From assembly GCA_035041965.1 (NCBI GenBank), contig JAPYMA010002963.1:186001-250000 (forward strand): DNA of 64,000 bases. The letters run 5' to 3'. Under the pieces are notes generated by a model that was not told the origin of the DNA, made no database searches, and worked only from the letters and a program-made list of their open reading frames with translations. Both the position numbers and the translations under genes were made by a program. The stretch comes from Anisakis pegreffii. Taxonomy: Eukaryota > Nematoda > Chromadorea > Rhabditida > Anisakidae. Position 1 is the first letter of the stretch; each line of letters starts with the position of its first letter. Shown in pieces: positions 26,901 to 38,600 of the stretch.

Positions 26901-27243
26901 TGCAGCTCGACCGATTGACCTTGGAATCTCAGGTTCTTAATTAATTCTACTTTATCCTTCGAGTTTCGGTTCTAATTTTTTGTCAAATTGGATGACTTCA
27001 TTTTATAAGCTGAGCAGAGGTAAATTGTCAAATTTCATCGCTTTATGACTTCTGTTGACGACCATATTCAAGTATCACTATGAATCAAAAACGATGAAAA
27101 AATATCAAATTTCCACATTCATATATCTTTACGAATCTTCCAAATTTTGATGCAGTGAATGAATCTCGTTTCAGATACTGAATGTGCGTGATTTGGAGAT
27201 CGTACGAGATCCACTGAAAAAAGACAAATGGTGTAAAAAGTGA
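20963..27243 (+). CDS. Secreted vWA + ZP domain cuticlin-like matrix protein (CUT-6-type)
   Basis: Complete model, about 806 aa. Exons: 20963-21047, 21512-21614, 21816-21915, 22163-22309, 22590-22662, 22928-23101, 23205-23401, 23511-23674, 23974-24092 (or from 23965), 24249-24342, 24544-24706, 25021-25095, 25338-25530, 25608-25809, 26033-26123, 26281-26553, 26834-26932 and 27175-27243. All phases agree. Residues 1-18 are a signal peptide (hydrophobic, ending SLSAA). The vWA domain covers about 37-222 with the MIDAS motif DGSGS at 44-48 and VVVSDG later. The ZP domain covers about 228-473 (FYGHLYVIGQYHRSEC, FNVQCFYPE, IDENGCSQD). RQRR at 492-495 fits the furin-type cleavage site that ends ZP modules. 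In nematodes this layout is known from CUT-6, a cuticle/alae matrix protein. The remaining ~310 residues are polar, Thr/Lys/Ser-rich, and show no transmembrane segment. The exon 2 to 3 join needs a GC donor. Confidence 0.88.
23833..23909 (+). repeat. GAATAAAA-rich tandem stretch in an intron
   Basis: The sequence GAATAAAAA/CTGAATAAAAA recurs about six times within the intron before the ninth exon of the vWA-ZP gene. It is low-complexity and probably not functional, although it contains several AATAAA hexamers within an intron. Confidence 0.6.
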
Positions 27244-27742
27244 TTCATTCATGTACCATATTCTCTTGAGAATGCTCGGTATTCAATTCTTAATCAACCA
27301 TAGTCATCGTTTAATAAGACTTTAGTCAAATTTTTAGTGCTCTGCTTTTGGAAATGATTTTCCGAAATGTTTCCAGTTCAGTTCCGATTTTGAGCATTTC
27401 ATTAAGTATTGCATGATTTTGCCTAGGAATCCATTGTATGACTTTGCATGTGATGATGCTCAATATGCTCTTTCCTCTCAACAACTCCTTTATTGCTTCT
27501 TCGCTTTGGCTTTTCGATATTGAAGTGTTACTTCGTTTGCAAAGAAAAACGAGCCTTTTTTTGCATGGAAAAACCCTTTTTACGTATCGTCTTGTATGAC
27601 TTATGAATATCTTCGAAATTCAACAGGTAAGGGATCAGTGAGATCAGTTGTGACTAGGAACTGAGGTGTACGAAATAATTGAGCTTATGAGTTAAATAAC
27701 CATTTTTATTGTTTGATGTGTCAGTGATTGGAGCGAATTTAC

Positions 27743-27748
27743 AATAAA
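27743..27748 (+). other. Candidate polyadenylation signal for the vWA-ZP gene
   Basis: AATAAA 500 bases after the TGA of the vWA-ZP gene. It is the first perfect hexamer I found downstream; no transcript evidence. Confidence 0.35.
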
Positions 27749-29189
27749 TAGTTCAATCTCGTTTCGAGCACAGAATGGTGTACAAGTAAAGTGAAATTTC
27801 AAAAATGATTATGAGAAGTCTTTCGAGATCACTTCTCTTTCCACATTCAAGAACATGCAATTGCAAGTAAGTGCAAAGCAACAACATAACTGCTAATTGC
27901 GTGTGTTTCAGATGAACTCTTCACTATATGTTATGATGCATTCCAGTAAAATCGTTATCGTTAGCCAAGTGCAAGTACGGAGGCTGAATGCATTTCAATG
28001 TATCATATCTAATCGAAAATGCTATTGGAAAGCAACAGAACCGAAGACCTTCACCCGCGCTCTTTGAAAATGATTTTGAAATACTTTTCGATGGAGCTTT
28101 GCATATCACAACAGGTCACACAATTGTACACATTATCACTTCGTTTGAACGGAGCCTGCGCAAATTTTGATGCTAGAATCAGCGAGTTTATCATCGAAAC
28201 TCTAGTTGACGACAATCCAAGGAGGATAAGTGCTATTCATAATATTTACTGAATAATATTCAATATGGGACACAAGAGGGTGAGTGGCATTCCAAAGCGT
28301 GATAATCCGAATTCAGTCAAAGTTTACGTTGATCGAATTCGCTTAACGCAGCGATAAGAACTGTGGTTGGCAATTGCCATTGAAGCAAAGCTATCGAAAC
28401 GGATCTATCGTTGAATGCTCATTCCAGTATTCCTTCTGTTAACCAAAAAAATAATTCCTTGAAAGCAAGTCACTAGAGCGTGTTCTATCTTGTGAATGCC
28501 GCATCACGAGTGCATCTTATTACGTTCTTATGAAGTTATCACCTGCAGTTACCGACGAAAATCACCTGCAGTTAGTGACGATTTTACGTACGATGAAATT
28601 GCCGTCGTCAGTTATGAAATCTTTGTCCTATCTTTTCGGTGGCACTCATCAGAATAGAATGGTGAATATTCTATTAAGAATTCATAAGAAAGGATGTAAT
28701 GAAATTCCTGAGAAAGAATGTGTGTTGTCCTATGAGAGCAATCTCTTTGAACGGTTTACTTTATGCGTCATTAGTGAACCAATCAAGGTTTACTTAGTGT
28801 TCCTTATCGTTTTCACTGAATCAACCCTTTTTACATTATTCAAGTAAGCAAACACATAAAACCGTTTATAACTATGTATTGTCACCAAACAAAAAAGACG
28901 TTCACTTTCATTATTCTCATATTTCATTTATACTTTTATCTTGAATATTTCTTGATGCAATATTCTTATCAATCAATTCCTCTTATCAACTAATCAATCC
29001 ATGCACCTTCATTCCCATCGTTTAGACCCCTCTATGCATCGTTTGATGCCAAAAATGAAACATTTCGAACAGAATATTCTCAGTAGTGGAATATTCAATA
29101 ATATCGTTCCATTCTGTTTTAAAAATTTCAGCTGAACAAGAGCTTTGGCTCTGATTTTTGTATCATTTCATTTCATTCATTTATTTAGG

Positions 29190-29270
29190 ATGGCATTATT
29201 GTTGTCATCCAGCAAAATGAACTCAAACTTCAGAGAGAGAGTGGCACCTTGTCACAAGAATTAACGTAAT
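29190..29270 (+). CDS. Orphan exon-like segment ending in a stop
   Basis: After the acceptor-like TTTATTTAG, phase 0 reads DGIIVVIQQNELKLQRESG and a few more residues to a TAA at 29268-29270. Length and context fit a short terminal exon, but I found no upstream exon in phase and no family match. It could easily be chance. Confidence 0.15.
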
Positions 29271-29822
29271 GTCTTTCATCTCGATGTCTTCATTCTACAA
29301 CACCCTGATCGTTCACACTTCTTGCTTCTCTTACCATCCGAGGATTTTCCCAATGCGTTTTTCTGCTCTCGATCACATCGTATTTCACTTCGTTAGCTTT
29401 TAAGAGCTTCATGAAAACTCTCCACCACTACAAGTGGTTGTATTATGCGGCAGTATCATTCTATTAAAACTGTAAGTCTAACGATCGATCCAATATATTG
29501 GAAGTGTGGAAAGTTTTAGAAACGAATTGTACAAATGAGCAATTATGTGGATTTGGGAAATTCGGGAAAACTCAACTTCAGTTTGGGAAAATGTGACGAG
29601 CGATAATTAAATCAAGCTTTGTAATATTGTTAGATGATCGTTATCGTCGGACATTCTCCTATGGCAAGCATTTCTAGAGAACGCGTTACAGTATGATGGA
29701 ACGTGAATCTGAAAGATACAGCTAGTGACTAATCGAGAATTTATGCGATTGAAATGGCTATGTTATGTGGGGCACTGCTGATTGGTTTACCTGTGGATGA
29801 TGATTCATAGTGACGTTTGAAA

Positions 29823-29931
29823 GTATCATGGCCTTTAAAGTATTATTTGTCGATGATGAATGTGTATTATGGCCTTCAAAAGTATTACGTCTTTTCAAGA
29901 ATATAGCAGTCGAGTATTATGGCCTTTAAAG
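29823..29931 (+). repeat. Three interspersed copies of GTATTATGGCCTTTAAAG
   Basis: Copies start at 29823, 29864 and 29914 with small differences (TC or TT, CTTTAAAG or CTTCAAAAG), spaced about 41-50 bases apart. This is a degenerate local tandem array. Confidence 0.75.
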
Positions 29932-31021
29932 CGGATTAATGTCGAAAACCATAATCGAAATTGAATGCTGAATTTATCGTTATCACATTAAGCAGCTTAT
30001 GCACATCCTCTTTGTCATGCCAACAAAAACGATCACAACCCATTCGCGAACCAATAAATGCATCAACACTCACAAATCACGAATTTCCATTTTGTGTCAT
30101 GAGTCAATAACACAATTTGTATAACACATGATCAAACTCAAGTGCGTTCGTCACTAATTACTCATATCGTTGAATATACGTGATATGTTTGAGGCTTTCA
30201 GTTTAATTGCCTGTCATCAATTTCATAACTTTCAATTTATGTTTACATATTCAGAACACGTTGCAAATTTGCGTTTATAACACCATTGCAACAACTTCTT
30301 TCGTTCGTACACTAGGTGTACAGTAGTATCTGTGTTTGTTAATGGCGGTTACACTCGAATATTATGAAATTGGAAGGGATAGGAGTCGCTTGTTTTTTTC
30401 GTGAAGAAATGAATAAGCTTTAAGCGATTATGACTTTTAAAATGTCGAGAGGTGGAAGTGTAATCTATGATATATCTGAAACTTACTCTTTTAAAGATTG
30501 TTTCACGAACAACCTTCTCCGATTGTATTTCATTAACTTAAAAATGACTGCTCATCATTTAAACATGTATCGCGCTCCAGCTGAAAGTACAAATGCCATT
30601 CTATCGATCTGATGAAGACATCATTTAATCAAATCACATTATTTCAATGTTCATAATGTGAAGGCCTCCACATCCCGTACTCAAAAAAAGCTTCCCAAGC
30701 TGACAATTTTTTCGGCAGACTCATTACGCATAAACGACAACAATCAAACATTTTTCCTCTCATGACCGTATACATATATATAATCATCAGTTTCACGAAA
30801 TTCTATTTCCAAGCAAATTAACAAACTGCATCTGCTTCTCAGTGAACGGTGCAAGGTTTATGCTACTGATAGTGAGACAAAAAAGAATGAATGCTGAATC
30901 GTAAACATTTGATCGTTGTCTCTCTTATTGTTTTCATGCGATCGGTTGGCATGGAGATTAGCTTTTGTCAAAAAGCTTTCAGGGAACTGGACGATTGGTT
31001 AGTGTCATTTCTAGGTAGGTG

Positions 31022-31093
31022 TTGACGTTGATGCTCTGAGGTAATACTCTCAATACTCTATTGACGCTGATGCTCTGAGGTAATACTCTCAAT
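31022..31093 (+). repeat. Two-copy tandem repeat of 33 bases
   Basis: Bases 31022-31054 and 31061-31093 are identical except for one base and are separated by six bases. This is a recent local duplication in intergenic DNA. Confidence 0.85.
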
Positions 31094-31927
31094 GTTTGAT
31101 CGTATGATTTCCATTGCCACTCCTTACTGTGAATTTCATCATTCCCACATCATAATGACGAACAGTGTGAAAATAATACTTGTTTATTAGACAGTCATCG
31201 AATGCGCGTCGCTGTCACTGATTTCATTCGTCGAATCTCGTTAGCATCACTAAAACTTAACGAAGCGATAATTGCAAATGGCTCATGCATATGAATGATC
31301 AGTCTAGCAGTAGACGATTATTCAGTCGTTGTTTGCTCTCCAAAATATAGTCACGAAGAAATTATTTGATTGCGTTTTCATTGTTCGATGTGTTCATTAG
31401 CAAAAACGAGACTATTGCAAGTTAACGCTTTAATTGCTCGACTGCAACTTAGAACAGTAGTCTCTTGAGATGATTCCGTGATAAACAACCTTCAGCATCA
31501 CAGACAGCATTACGTTCAACGGCTGTGTTTACGGACGAGTGCATAAGTGAATGTCTGCGGTGATCCCCATCGATCCACTGTCTGAATGCCGTAATGACTT
31601 CATTCGCAACTGTCCTCAATTTTTTATTGATCATCAGCAGTTATTTTTTGTTTGCTACCATCAAGCTTTTTGATTACATGCTTTTCAGCGGAAATGATTC
31701 GAATTTGTTTGGAAATGTTATTCATTGGTTGAAAATTTGCTACACTCTGTCATGCTTATGAAATTTATTGTAAACGCGTTTCCGTCTGTCGGTATCATTC
31801 AGAACATTTCGCCGAGAGTGCAAAAGCAACAATGTTTGCACGTACGTGATGGGTACCACAATAAGTTGTCGCATCGCATACGCGTTTTCCGTTTCAAAAC
31901 ACATTTAGTATGAATCTTTTGCAGTCG

Positions 31928-34177
31928 ATGCCCGATAAAGTTGGATGTTGTTTCAGTTGTTCAAGAGTACTTCTTACTCTTCTCAACATTATCCTATTGG
32001 TAGGTGTTTCATTTTATCGTTCATTTGACAGGTGAACCAATGAAGGAATAATCATACAAGGCAGAAGATTCCACAAAATCTTATTTCTAAACAAACGTCT
32101 ACTTAACAATGTTTCTCAGTGCGAAACATATGTGATGATCTCAGCCATCCATTTGTTGCTTTCAACGCTTCATCACTACTACCAACCAACAAATCAATTA
32201 AGCGGTAATCGAGGAGAGATAATGAATTCAATCAACTCAGCAAGCAAACTGAATTCATCAAAGCAGATCCACGAAAAGTGCAAGATGAAATGAAAAGCAA
32301 CAATAATGCTTGTTCAGTCAGAATTGCATGCACTCTACTTTTATCGTGGCAAATAAATTTATCAATCAAATAGAACATGAAAAATGAGAATGAAATGAAT
32401 TTATTAGAATTTAAAAGAACTTAAGCAAAACTTGTGGGTGTTAGTTGTTGGAAATACATACAATCTTTGTGGGCTTCAGCTTGGCGGTTTAACGGTCATT
32501 GGATTGACATTATGGATACGTTTTGATGTTTCGTTCGAAGAAGAAATGCGTGAAACTCTTTTGAACGAGAACACGGGCAGTCGAGAAATGGCCGATGTTA
32601 AGGAGCAATTCAGGACTGCTGTAAGGCACTCACCTTCGAATTGCATTTGTTTTTGAACTTGCATATGAATGTGATGTTTGTATGAGCACTGATGCGTTAT
32701 AAGTATCTCTCATCACGTAATGAGTTCATTTCATTGATAAATGATATTTATTTGAGAGCACCTCTTATCAGTACTGCATAAAATAGAACCGCATCAAATC
32801 CTATCGAAAAACGACTACTGCAAACATATTCGGAGAGATAAGAGGCAATCGATGTGGAAGATATTACATTTGGCAAGAAATGGCTTTTATATTTCAGTTC
32901 GTGATTTGTTTTTGGGTGCTCTGTGCGTTTGGTTTAGCAGGAGCATTTATTGGAGTGGTTGGATCATGCTCTGGGATATATCGGAATAAGCCCGCAGCTG
33001 CAGTTCATTTGATTCTGCTCTTCATAATGATGCTTCTCGAAATTGCAGTCGGCGTTTTCATTATCATCTACGAACCACATGTTCGTCTTTTGATTGATCC
33101 CTTTTGTATCCAAAATTTTAGCAAAAGTTTAGTGCCATCAAAATTCATTCAGTTTTAAAATTTTTTGGGGATTAATGACTTGACTTTGCAAAGTATGACG
33201 ATTCAATTGTAGAGTTACATTTCTGAAACAATTTCAGTTGAAAGAAGCCATCGATCATTACATCGTGCTGGCTGTAAGAAACGAATCAACTGATCACGAA
33301 GATATCAGTGTTATCCAAGCGAGAGTCAGTTTTTATTTCGTTAAAATGATTTTCTTATCAGAACTTTGACAGATCCATCAGAAACAATCGAAGTTACGCT
33401 AAATGATTCAATAATCTTATCGTTAGAAAAATCTTTCAATTGTGCAAAATGAGCGATTTCGTGTTGGATACGACAATTTGCAGTTTTTGAGTGGTTGATA
33501 CATTCAAAATACAATTTTCGTTTTATCAATTTTCTAAACGGAAAACGATGATGAAGCTTACTGATTGACACGAATAAAAAGCGATTTAGGTTGGAGTGGT
33601 CAGATCTTTTCATCCTTTCCACAAACAAAGTCTGTTGAGATCAATGCAATAGAATCAACTCAAATATTTCAATTTCAGTACAATTGCTGTGGCGCTGAAC
33701 ACATGCAGTCACCACAATGTACTGCCAGTGGCAAGGTAAAATAAAACCATTCTTCTCAAACTTCACACTCTATTTCGATCATGTTTGAACAGATACTAGC
33801 AAATAGTGATTCGGAAAGCATTTTTAATTGAAACAGTGCATATTCCCAACGTGGCATCTTCTTTGAATACTCCTCTTCATGAGTCACCGTGTAACTGCCA
33901 CCATTAATTTTAGAAGATATCAACTTTCTACCTGACAAAATGATAATCACCCAATGTTTGTGATATTTTATTATGATGTTCTCAGTACCATGTCGAGAAT
34001 TCGTTCAAGTAAAAACCCTACTTACAGCCTACGTGCACAGCATCAGCTTGGGATCACCTAACGACGACATTAATGATCGCTGGATTTGTTACTATTGGTA
34101 TTCTTGTATTTCAACTGATTAACGCAATCACGGCAATCATTCTAATCGCATCTAAAAATCGTTCTTCAACCGTCTGA
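31928..34177 (+). CDS. Tetraspanin, complete (229 aa)
   Basis: Exons: 31928-31999, 32480-32620, 32898-33080, 33238-33324, 33679-33735 and 34028-34177, every junction in phase 0. The first exon (MPDKVGCCFSCSRVLLTLLN) and the start of the second form the cysteine-rich N-tail and TM1. The small extracellular loop is acidic (SFEEEMRETLLNEN). Exon 3 holds TM2 and TM3. The large loop (exons 4-5 plus the start of 6) has YNCCGAE with the CCG signature at 164-166, further cysteines at 175 and 183, and NES as a possible glycosylation site. TM4 and a short tail ending KNRSSTV are in exon 6. Tetraspanins organise partner proteins in membrane microdomains. The large loop is compact with only four cysteines. 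The exon 3 donor (CAT|GTTCGT) is weak. It is transcribed toward the K+ channel gene. Confidence 0.88.
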
Positions 34178-34304
34178 TGCTTAGTTGAAGATTTACTTTG
34201 ATCATTCATGACAAGCGTTTTGAGATCGCTTCATTGCCTTTTTTCGAAAGCCGATTTGAATTCCATCTGTTACAAAACACTTTTCGATTGTTCTTTGCTT
34301 AACG

Positions 34305-34310
34305 AATAAA
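34305..34310 (+). other. Candidate polyadenylation signal of the tetraspanin gene
   Basis: AATAAA 128 bases after the tetraspanin stop codon, a usual nematode 3' UTR length. Nothing else nearby competes with it. Confidence 0.55.
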
Positions 34311-35680
34311 TATTTCTTCTGAAGCATCTTCTCAGACTTAACCATCAGTGTCATCAATTCCTGAACGACGTTCTTTTTGTCATATTGGATTGGAACCTTT
34401 ATTGGATTGAGAAAACCTTTTGATGGTCATTTACCGTTGCCAAAAAATGGACTGTTCACCAAGAGTGGTAAATTACCTAATGTTATTCGTAAAACTAGAA
34501 ATTCTGTACAAAAATTCTTTGTCTTCGAAGTTTCTGCGTTTCATCCAAACAATTTTGGTTTGATTTGTCTTCTGTTATTGTAATATAAATTATTTCTTGG
34601 CTACCTGAATCAAGTAAATCAGATAATGAATTTGTTTTTAAGTGGATCTTTACGTTGTATCTCCATGAAACGTGAATGTAAAATAATATCCTGATGACTG
34701 TTAAGAATGTTTTTATTACTCATTATATCTCGTTCGTTTGGATTGCTCTCTCTTGCGGTCAAAAGCCAAGGATATTTGTTGATGTATTCCTGAAACGTAT
34801 GCATCGAAACGCCATCCATCATTTATTTGATAATAATAATAATATTTGTGTATAGTATCACTATTTTCTGATTTTTCATATTCATAAAAACAAAATCGCA
34901 TTCGTGAATCATTTGTTAATCATGGTAATTGAAGATCGTCATTTTGACATTATTGTATCAATAAATAATTTACAGTTGACTTCTTGTCAAAAGTTCTTAT
35001 GAGAAGGTCGGTGACTATCAGTCAGACGGTGCAACGTTCAACAAACTCAGCGCATGAATAACTCCATTCGGACAGTTCAATGCACTTTCAAAATTTAGCT
35101 GTTCTCTTTTTGGGCTGATTAGCTTATGCCCACGAATTTCGTGTAAAATATGCTAAAAGATTTCTGTGCGCAAGTACGTGGCCTTTTTCATCGGAAAAAC
35201 TGCTAATCACGCTAATTGTATGCGCTAATTGCGTGTGAAAATATGCCATTTTGAAGCCTATTCAAAGTTCTCACTGAACCGTCTTCTTGACTGAGTGCAC
35301 GCAAACATTGTTGCTTCCGTTCGAATTTGGAAATATGCGGGGAGTTTTTCGAAGGAATTTTTGTTGAGATATACAATGAGAAAAAAAGCAGCTGGAACTA
35401 CTGAGCAGTGCCATACAGTGCGATATCTAAGAGTATGACTTGCTGAAAGAGTGTGTGAATCGAAAGTGTAATGAGCAAAACTTAGACTGATTACATTCAT
35501 TATCACACACACACACACACATTACATCTTCAAACAACAAATACGATTTGATATGGAATGAAGATCGTAAATTTCAAATTGAGGAAGTGGATCGTTTAAG
35601 TAATCATGCGATCAGCAAGAATAATCACTTTGTAAGTCCGGTTTCTCGTCGTTATGAGTTTGGTTTGCTTGCGGTGTAAT
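34311..35680. other. Gap between two convergent genes
   Basis: It lies between the 3' ends of the tetraspanin (+) and K+ channel (-). It should hold the channel's 3' UTR; TTTATT at 34822-34827, the complement of AATAAA, is a candidate signal for it. A 68-codon plus-strand frame at 34377-34583 has no ATG at its start and no domain. An AC dinucleotide run lies at 35504-35521. Confidence 0.45.
35504..35521 (+). repeat. (AC)n microsatellite
   Basis: A pure CACACA run of about 18 bases, eight to nine dinucleotide units, between the convergent genes. Confidence 0.9.
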
Positions 35681-38600
35681 TCACACAAACGCTTTTGCCA
35701 TCCTTCGTCGTCGTTGCGTTATTTTGAAATCATTTTTTTCCGTATCGTAATTCTTTGAGAAGTTCTCAACAATCATTGTGATTGGGAATGCGAGCACGAG
35801 TACGCCCGAAATACTCGCACAGCTCGCGATCAGCTTACCAACTGAAATTGTTCACTTCGTCATAATAACATTGTCCTACGAGAAGTTTTTACTGAGACAC
35901 TACTATTGCTTTCTGGGACAGTCCAATGCGTCTCTGTAAATGATTGGAAGCCAATTCTTTATAAATTCCAACCGAAACATTTGCACCAATTCAAACCAAT
36001 ATTTCAAAATGCATGCTATTCAGCAATGCCTTTTCAGTCAGAACCAAAAGAGCCATTTTAAAGACTATTTTCGTGGTCTTAATAGCCAATATGAGCTCTG
36101 TTTTTCACGATAACCAATTCTCTGTAAATTTTTAAAAGTGAGTTCTAAATGAAGAAATTCAATGAATGTACGCTCGCATCGGAATTAACAATGGAACAAT
36201 AACTTGTTGAGTGGTGATAACTTGTATTAACTCAGTGAACTTAAACAATTGCACACTAAACTACACTCCATATTCAATAAAATGTTCATGTCTATCATAG
36301 AGTACATGTGTATATCGCAGTTGGCACTATTGCTCACTATTATAAACTTTTTCATTCGGATTTACATAGAATAGGGCATCATGGAACAATCAGAGTTCAT
36401 ATTCGTCATCTGTACGCAAAAAAAACCTTAAAAATGGCTTTCTCGTTCCTGGCTTAGAAGCCACTACTGAACTCTATATTTTTATAGGTAGATTTTCGAA
36501 CTGATGAGAAAATTCTACTCGGAATTTTAAGAAAATTTGTGATCATTTATAGGAAAAGGTGTTCGCAATTGCGTTCTCGGCACTTAAATGTGCCAGAAAT
36601 TAGCATTCTTGGTTCGGTTGTAAGTGAGTTTAGTTTTTGTTGGACACTCGGATCAGTGACAATCCACATATCAAAGAGAATCACAATGCGATTGCAGTGG
36701 AGGATAACCCATTCGATGTTTTCTGCTAGAAAGTCTGGAGCGCATTACATGATCTACATGTTTCTCGGCTTCATTTCGAATCATTTCAGCATCCGCGTTC
36801 AACTACACCACTGAGATGAGAATTCTGCGATCATGAATAAAGATTCGGAATGATGAAAACAATGCATGAATGCGGACAATGAGTTGATGAGAAGAAGCGA
36901 TGAAAACAAGAAGAAAATAAAAACTAACAAACTGTCTGCGGACAGAAGTCACCGTATCCAACTGTTGTCATAGTAACAATGCACCTAAAAATCAACAACC
37001 CAAATGTCAATCTCATTTGGATTCAACAAATTCATGAATGTATTTCTGTAGCAGTTTTCACACAAATTTATCAATACTATCGTACTGCTGCAAGAAATGA
37101 AGCTGCACAGAAAAACTGAAGTTTCATTCGCAATGCAATGTTCTCTCCTACTGTTTTTGCCCAATTCAATGGAACAATAATAGCTGATTTCGCATTCATT
37201 TTAATTATTCAACTGCTGGGATTTATCTGACTGAATGATTCTGAAAGAGAATGAATTGATGTGAAATTTCACTGCCAAATGCACCATAAATCCCCTATTG
37301 AATAATTTTATCAAGAACGTTGAATGAATCGAACTTACCACCATCCGGCATGGGGAATCGATCTGAAACAAAAGCAACTTTCAAACAAACAAACTTTTCG
37401 TGTTTACTGTGTATTGTTTTCATTAAGCATCTGATTTTTGGAATTCTTTGTTTCTTTGGAAGCACATCAGGTTCTGCGTAATTGAGAAAATGGTGTGATT
37501 TAACATGAAAAATGTCGAGTGGCCAGTGCACCGAACCATTCAATTGCAATCTCAGAATCGTACTTTGAATCGAAATAATACACGTAGTTTTTTTTCAGAG
37601 CACATTTGCGGCTTCATTTTTCACATCCACAAATATGATCTCTTATGTTCGAAACAAGAATTTAGCCAATATTTGTGACTACAAATAAGATTCCACAAGG
37701 AACATGTAACTTTTGCTCACAGCCTAGAAGGAAACTCTGAACATTCAGCATCATATGAGCTTCGGAATGTTCAGAGTAGTGATGTTTCCTTGGAAGTGAA
37801 CTGCTCTACTCCAGTTCTATCACTATTCTGTTCCTAGGAATAGAATAGAAAAGCTTCAAAAGATCGGATATGGAGAACACAATATGAACAGCTGGAAAGA
37901 CAGAGCAGAACAGAACAGAATCAGTATTGAAATTTCAGGATGATAGAACAGAACAGAAAGGCTTTCCAAAAACCTCAATGCAGATCAGGTGAACGGGCAG
38001 ATTAGAACACATCACGGCTTTGACTATTTCTGAATGAAAAATCGAGGTGGTTATGAGTTGTATTAGCAACAAGCATACACACAGTTGTTTCGTTTGGAAA
38101 ATGTGGAATGCGAAAAATATTGCAATTCCTCCATTCAAAACGTTTTTCCTCCGATTAAACGTGATCAGAACCACCGTAAGAGGAGAGAGAGGATCAATGA
38201 AAAAAAATCAATCGGAAGTCCGTCACTTTAGATCCGGGAGATTAATCCCTATCCATCATAGCGAATTTGCATCCAAAGTTTAAAGGTTAGTGTGTCTCAG
38301 TGATCTCCGTTAGTTCTTCAATGATCTCGGTTACTGAAGCCTGAAAAACCTCATTTTTTGTAGAAACCGACCCTTCCAAAAACCGACTACAAATGTAGAA
38401 CTGAAATGTTTTTCCTCCACTTCTCATCACTAAACAGCGATCGACCGTTGCGTGATCACCTTCTTACGTCCTAGAGCCATTCCCACTTGCAGTCCTTCTC
38501 CCTGTTCACCCCTCATTTTCAACTCTAATCAATGTAGTCGTAATCTTCAACTTTTTTGCTATTACATTACGTTGATGGAAAAAATGTAACAGAATGTAAC

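Larger units (their letters stand above)
27749..31927. other. Intergenic stretch upstream of the tetraspanin
   Basis: No complete gene is supported. A plus-strand ORF of 105 codons at 28530-28847 has no recognised domain. At 29190-29270 a good acceptor (TTTATTTAG) is followed by 26 open codons and TAA, which looks like a terminal exon without partners. Two local repeats (29823-29931 and 31022-31093) lie here. Confidence 0.5.

Noticed and set aside
33968..34011. Exon candidate TACCATGTCGAG in the tetraspanin between exons 5 and 6
   Set aside because: Its only donor leaves a 19-base intron and the wrong phase; skipping it joins exons 5 and 6 in frame with a normal large loop and TM4.
36539..36814. 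91-codon plus-strand ORF, with the minus strand also open
   Set aside because: It falls inside the K+ channel intron. Neither strand encodes a channel segment (I tested the minus frame as S6) or any known domain.
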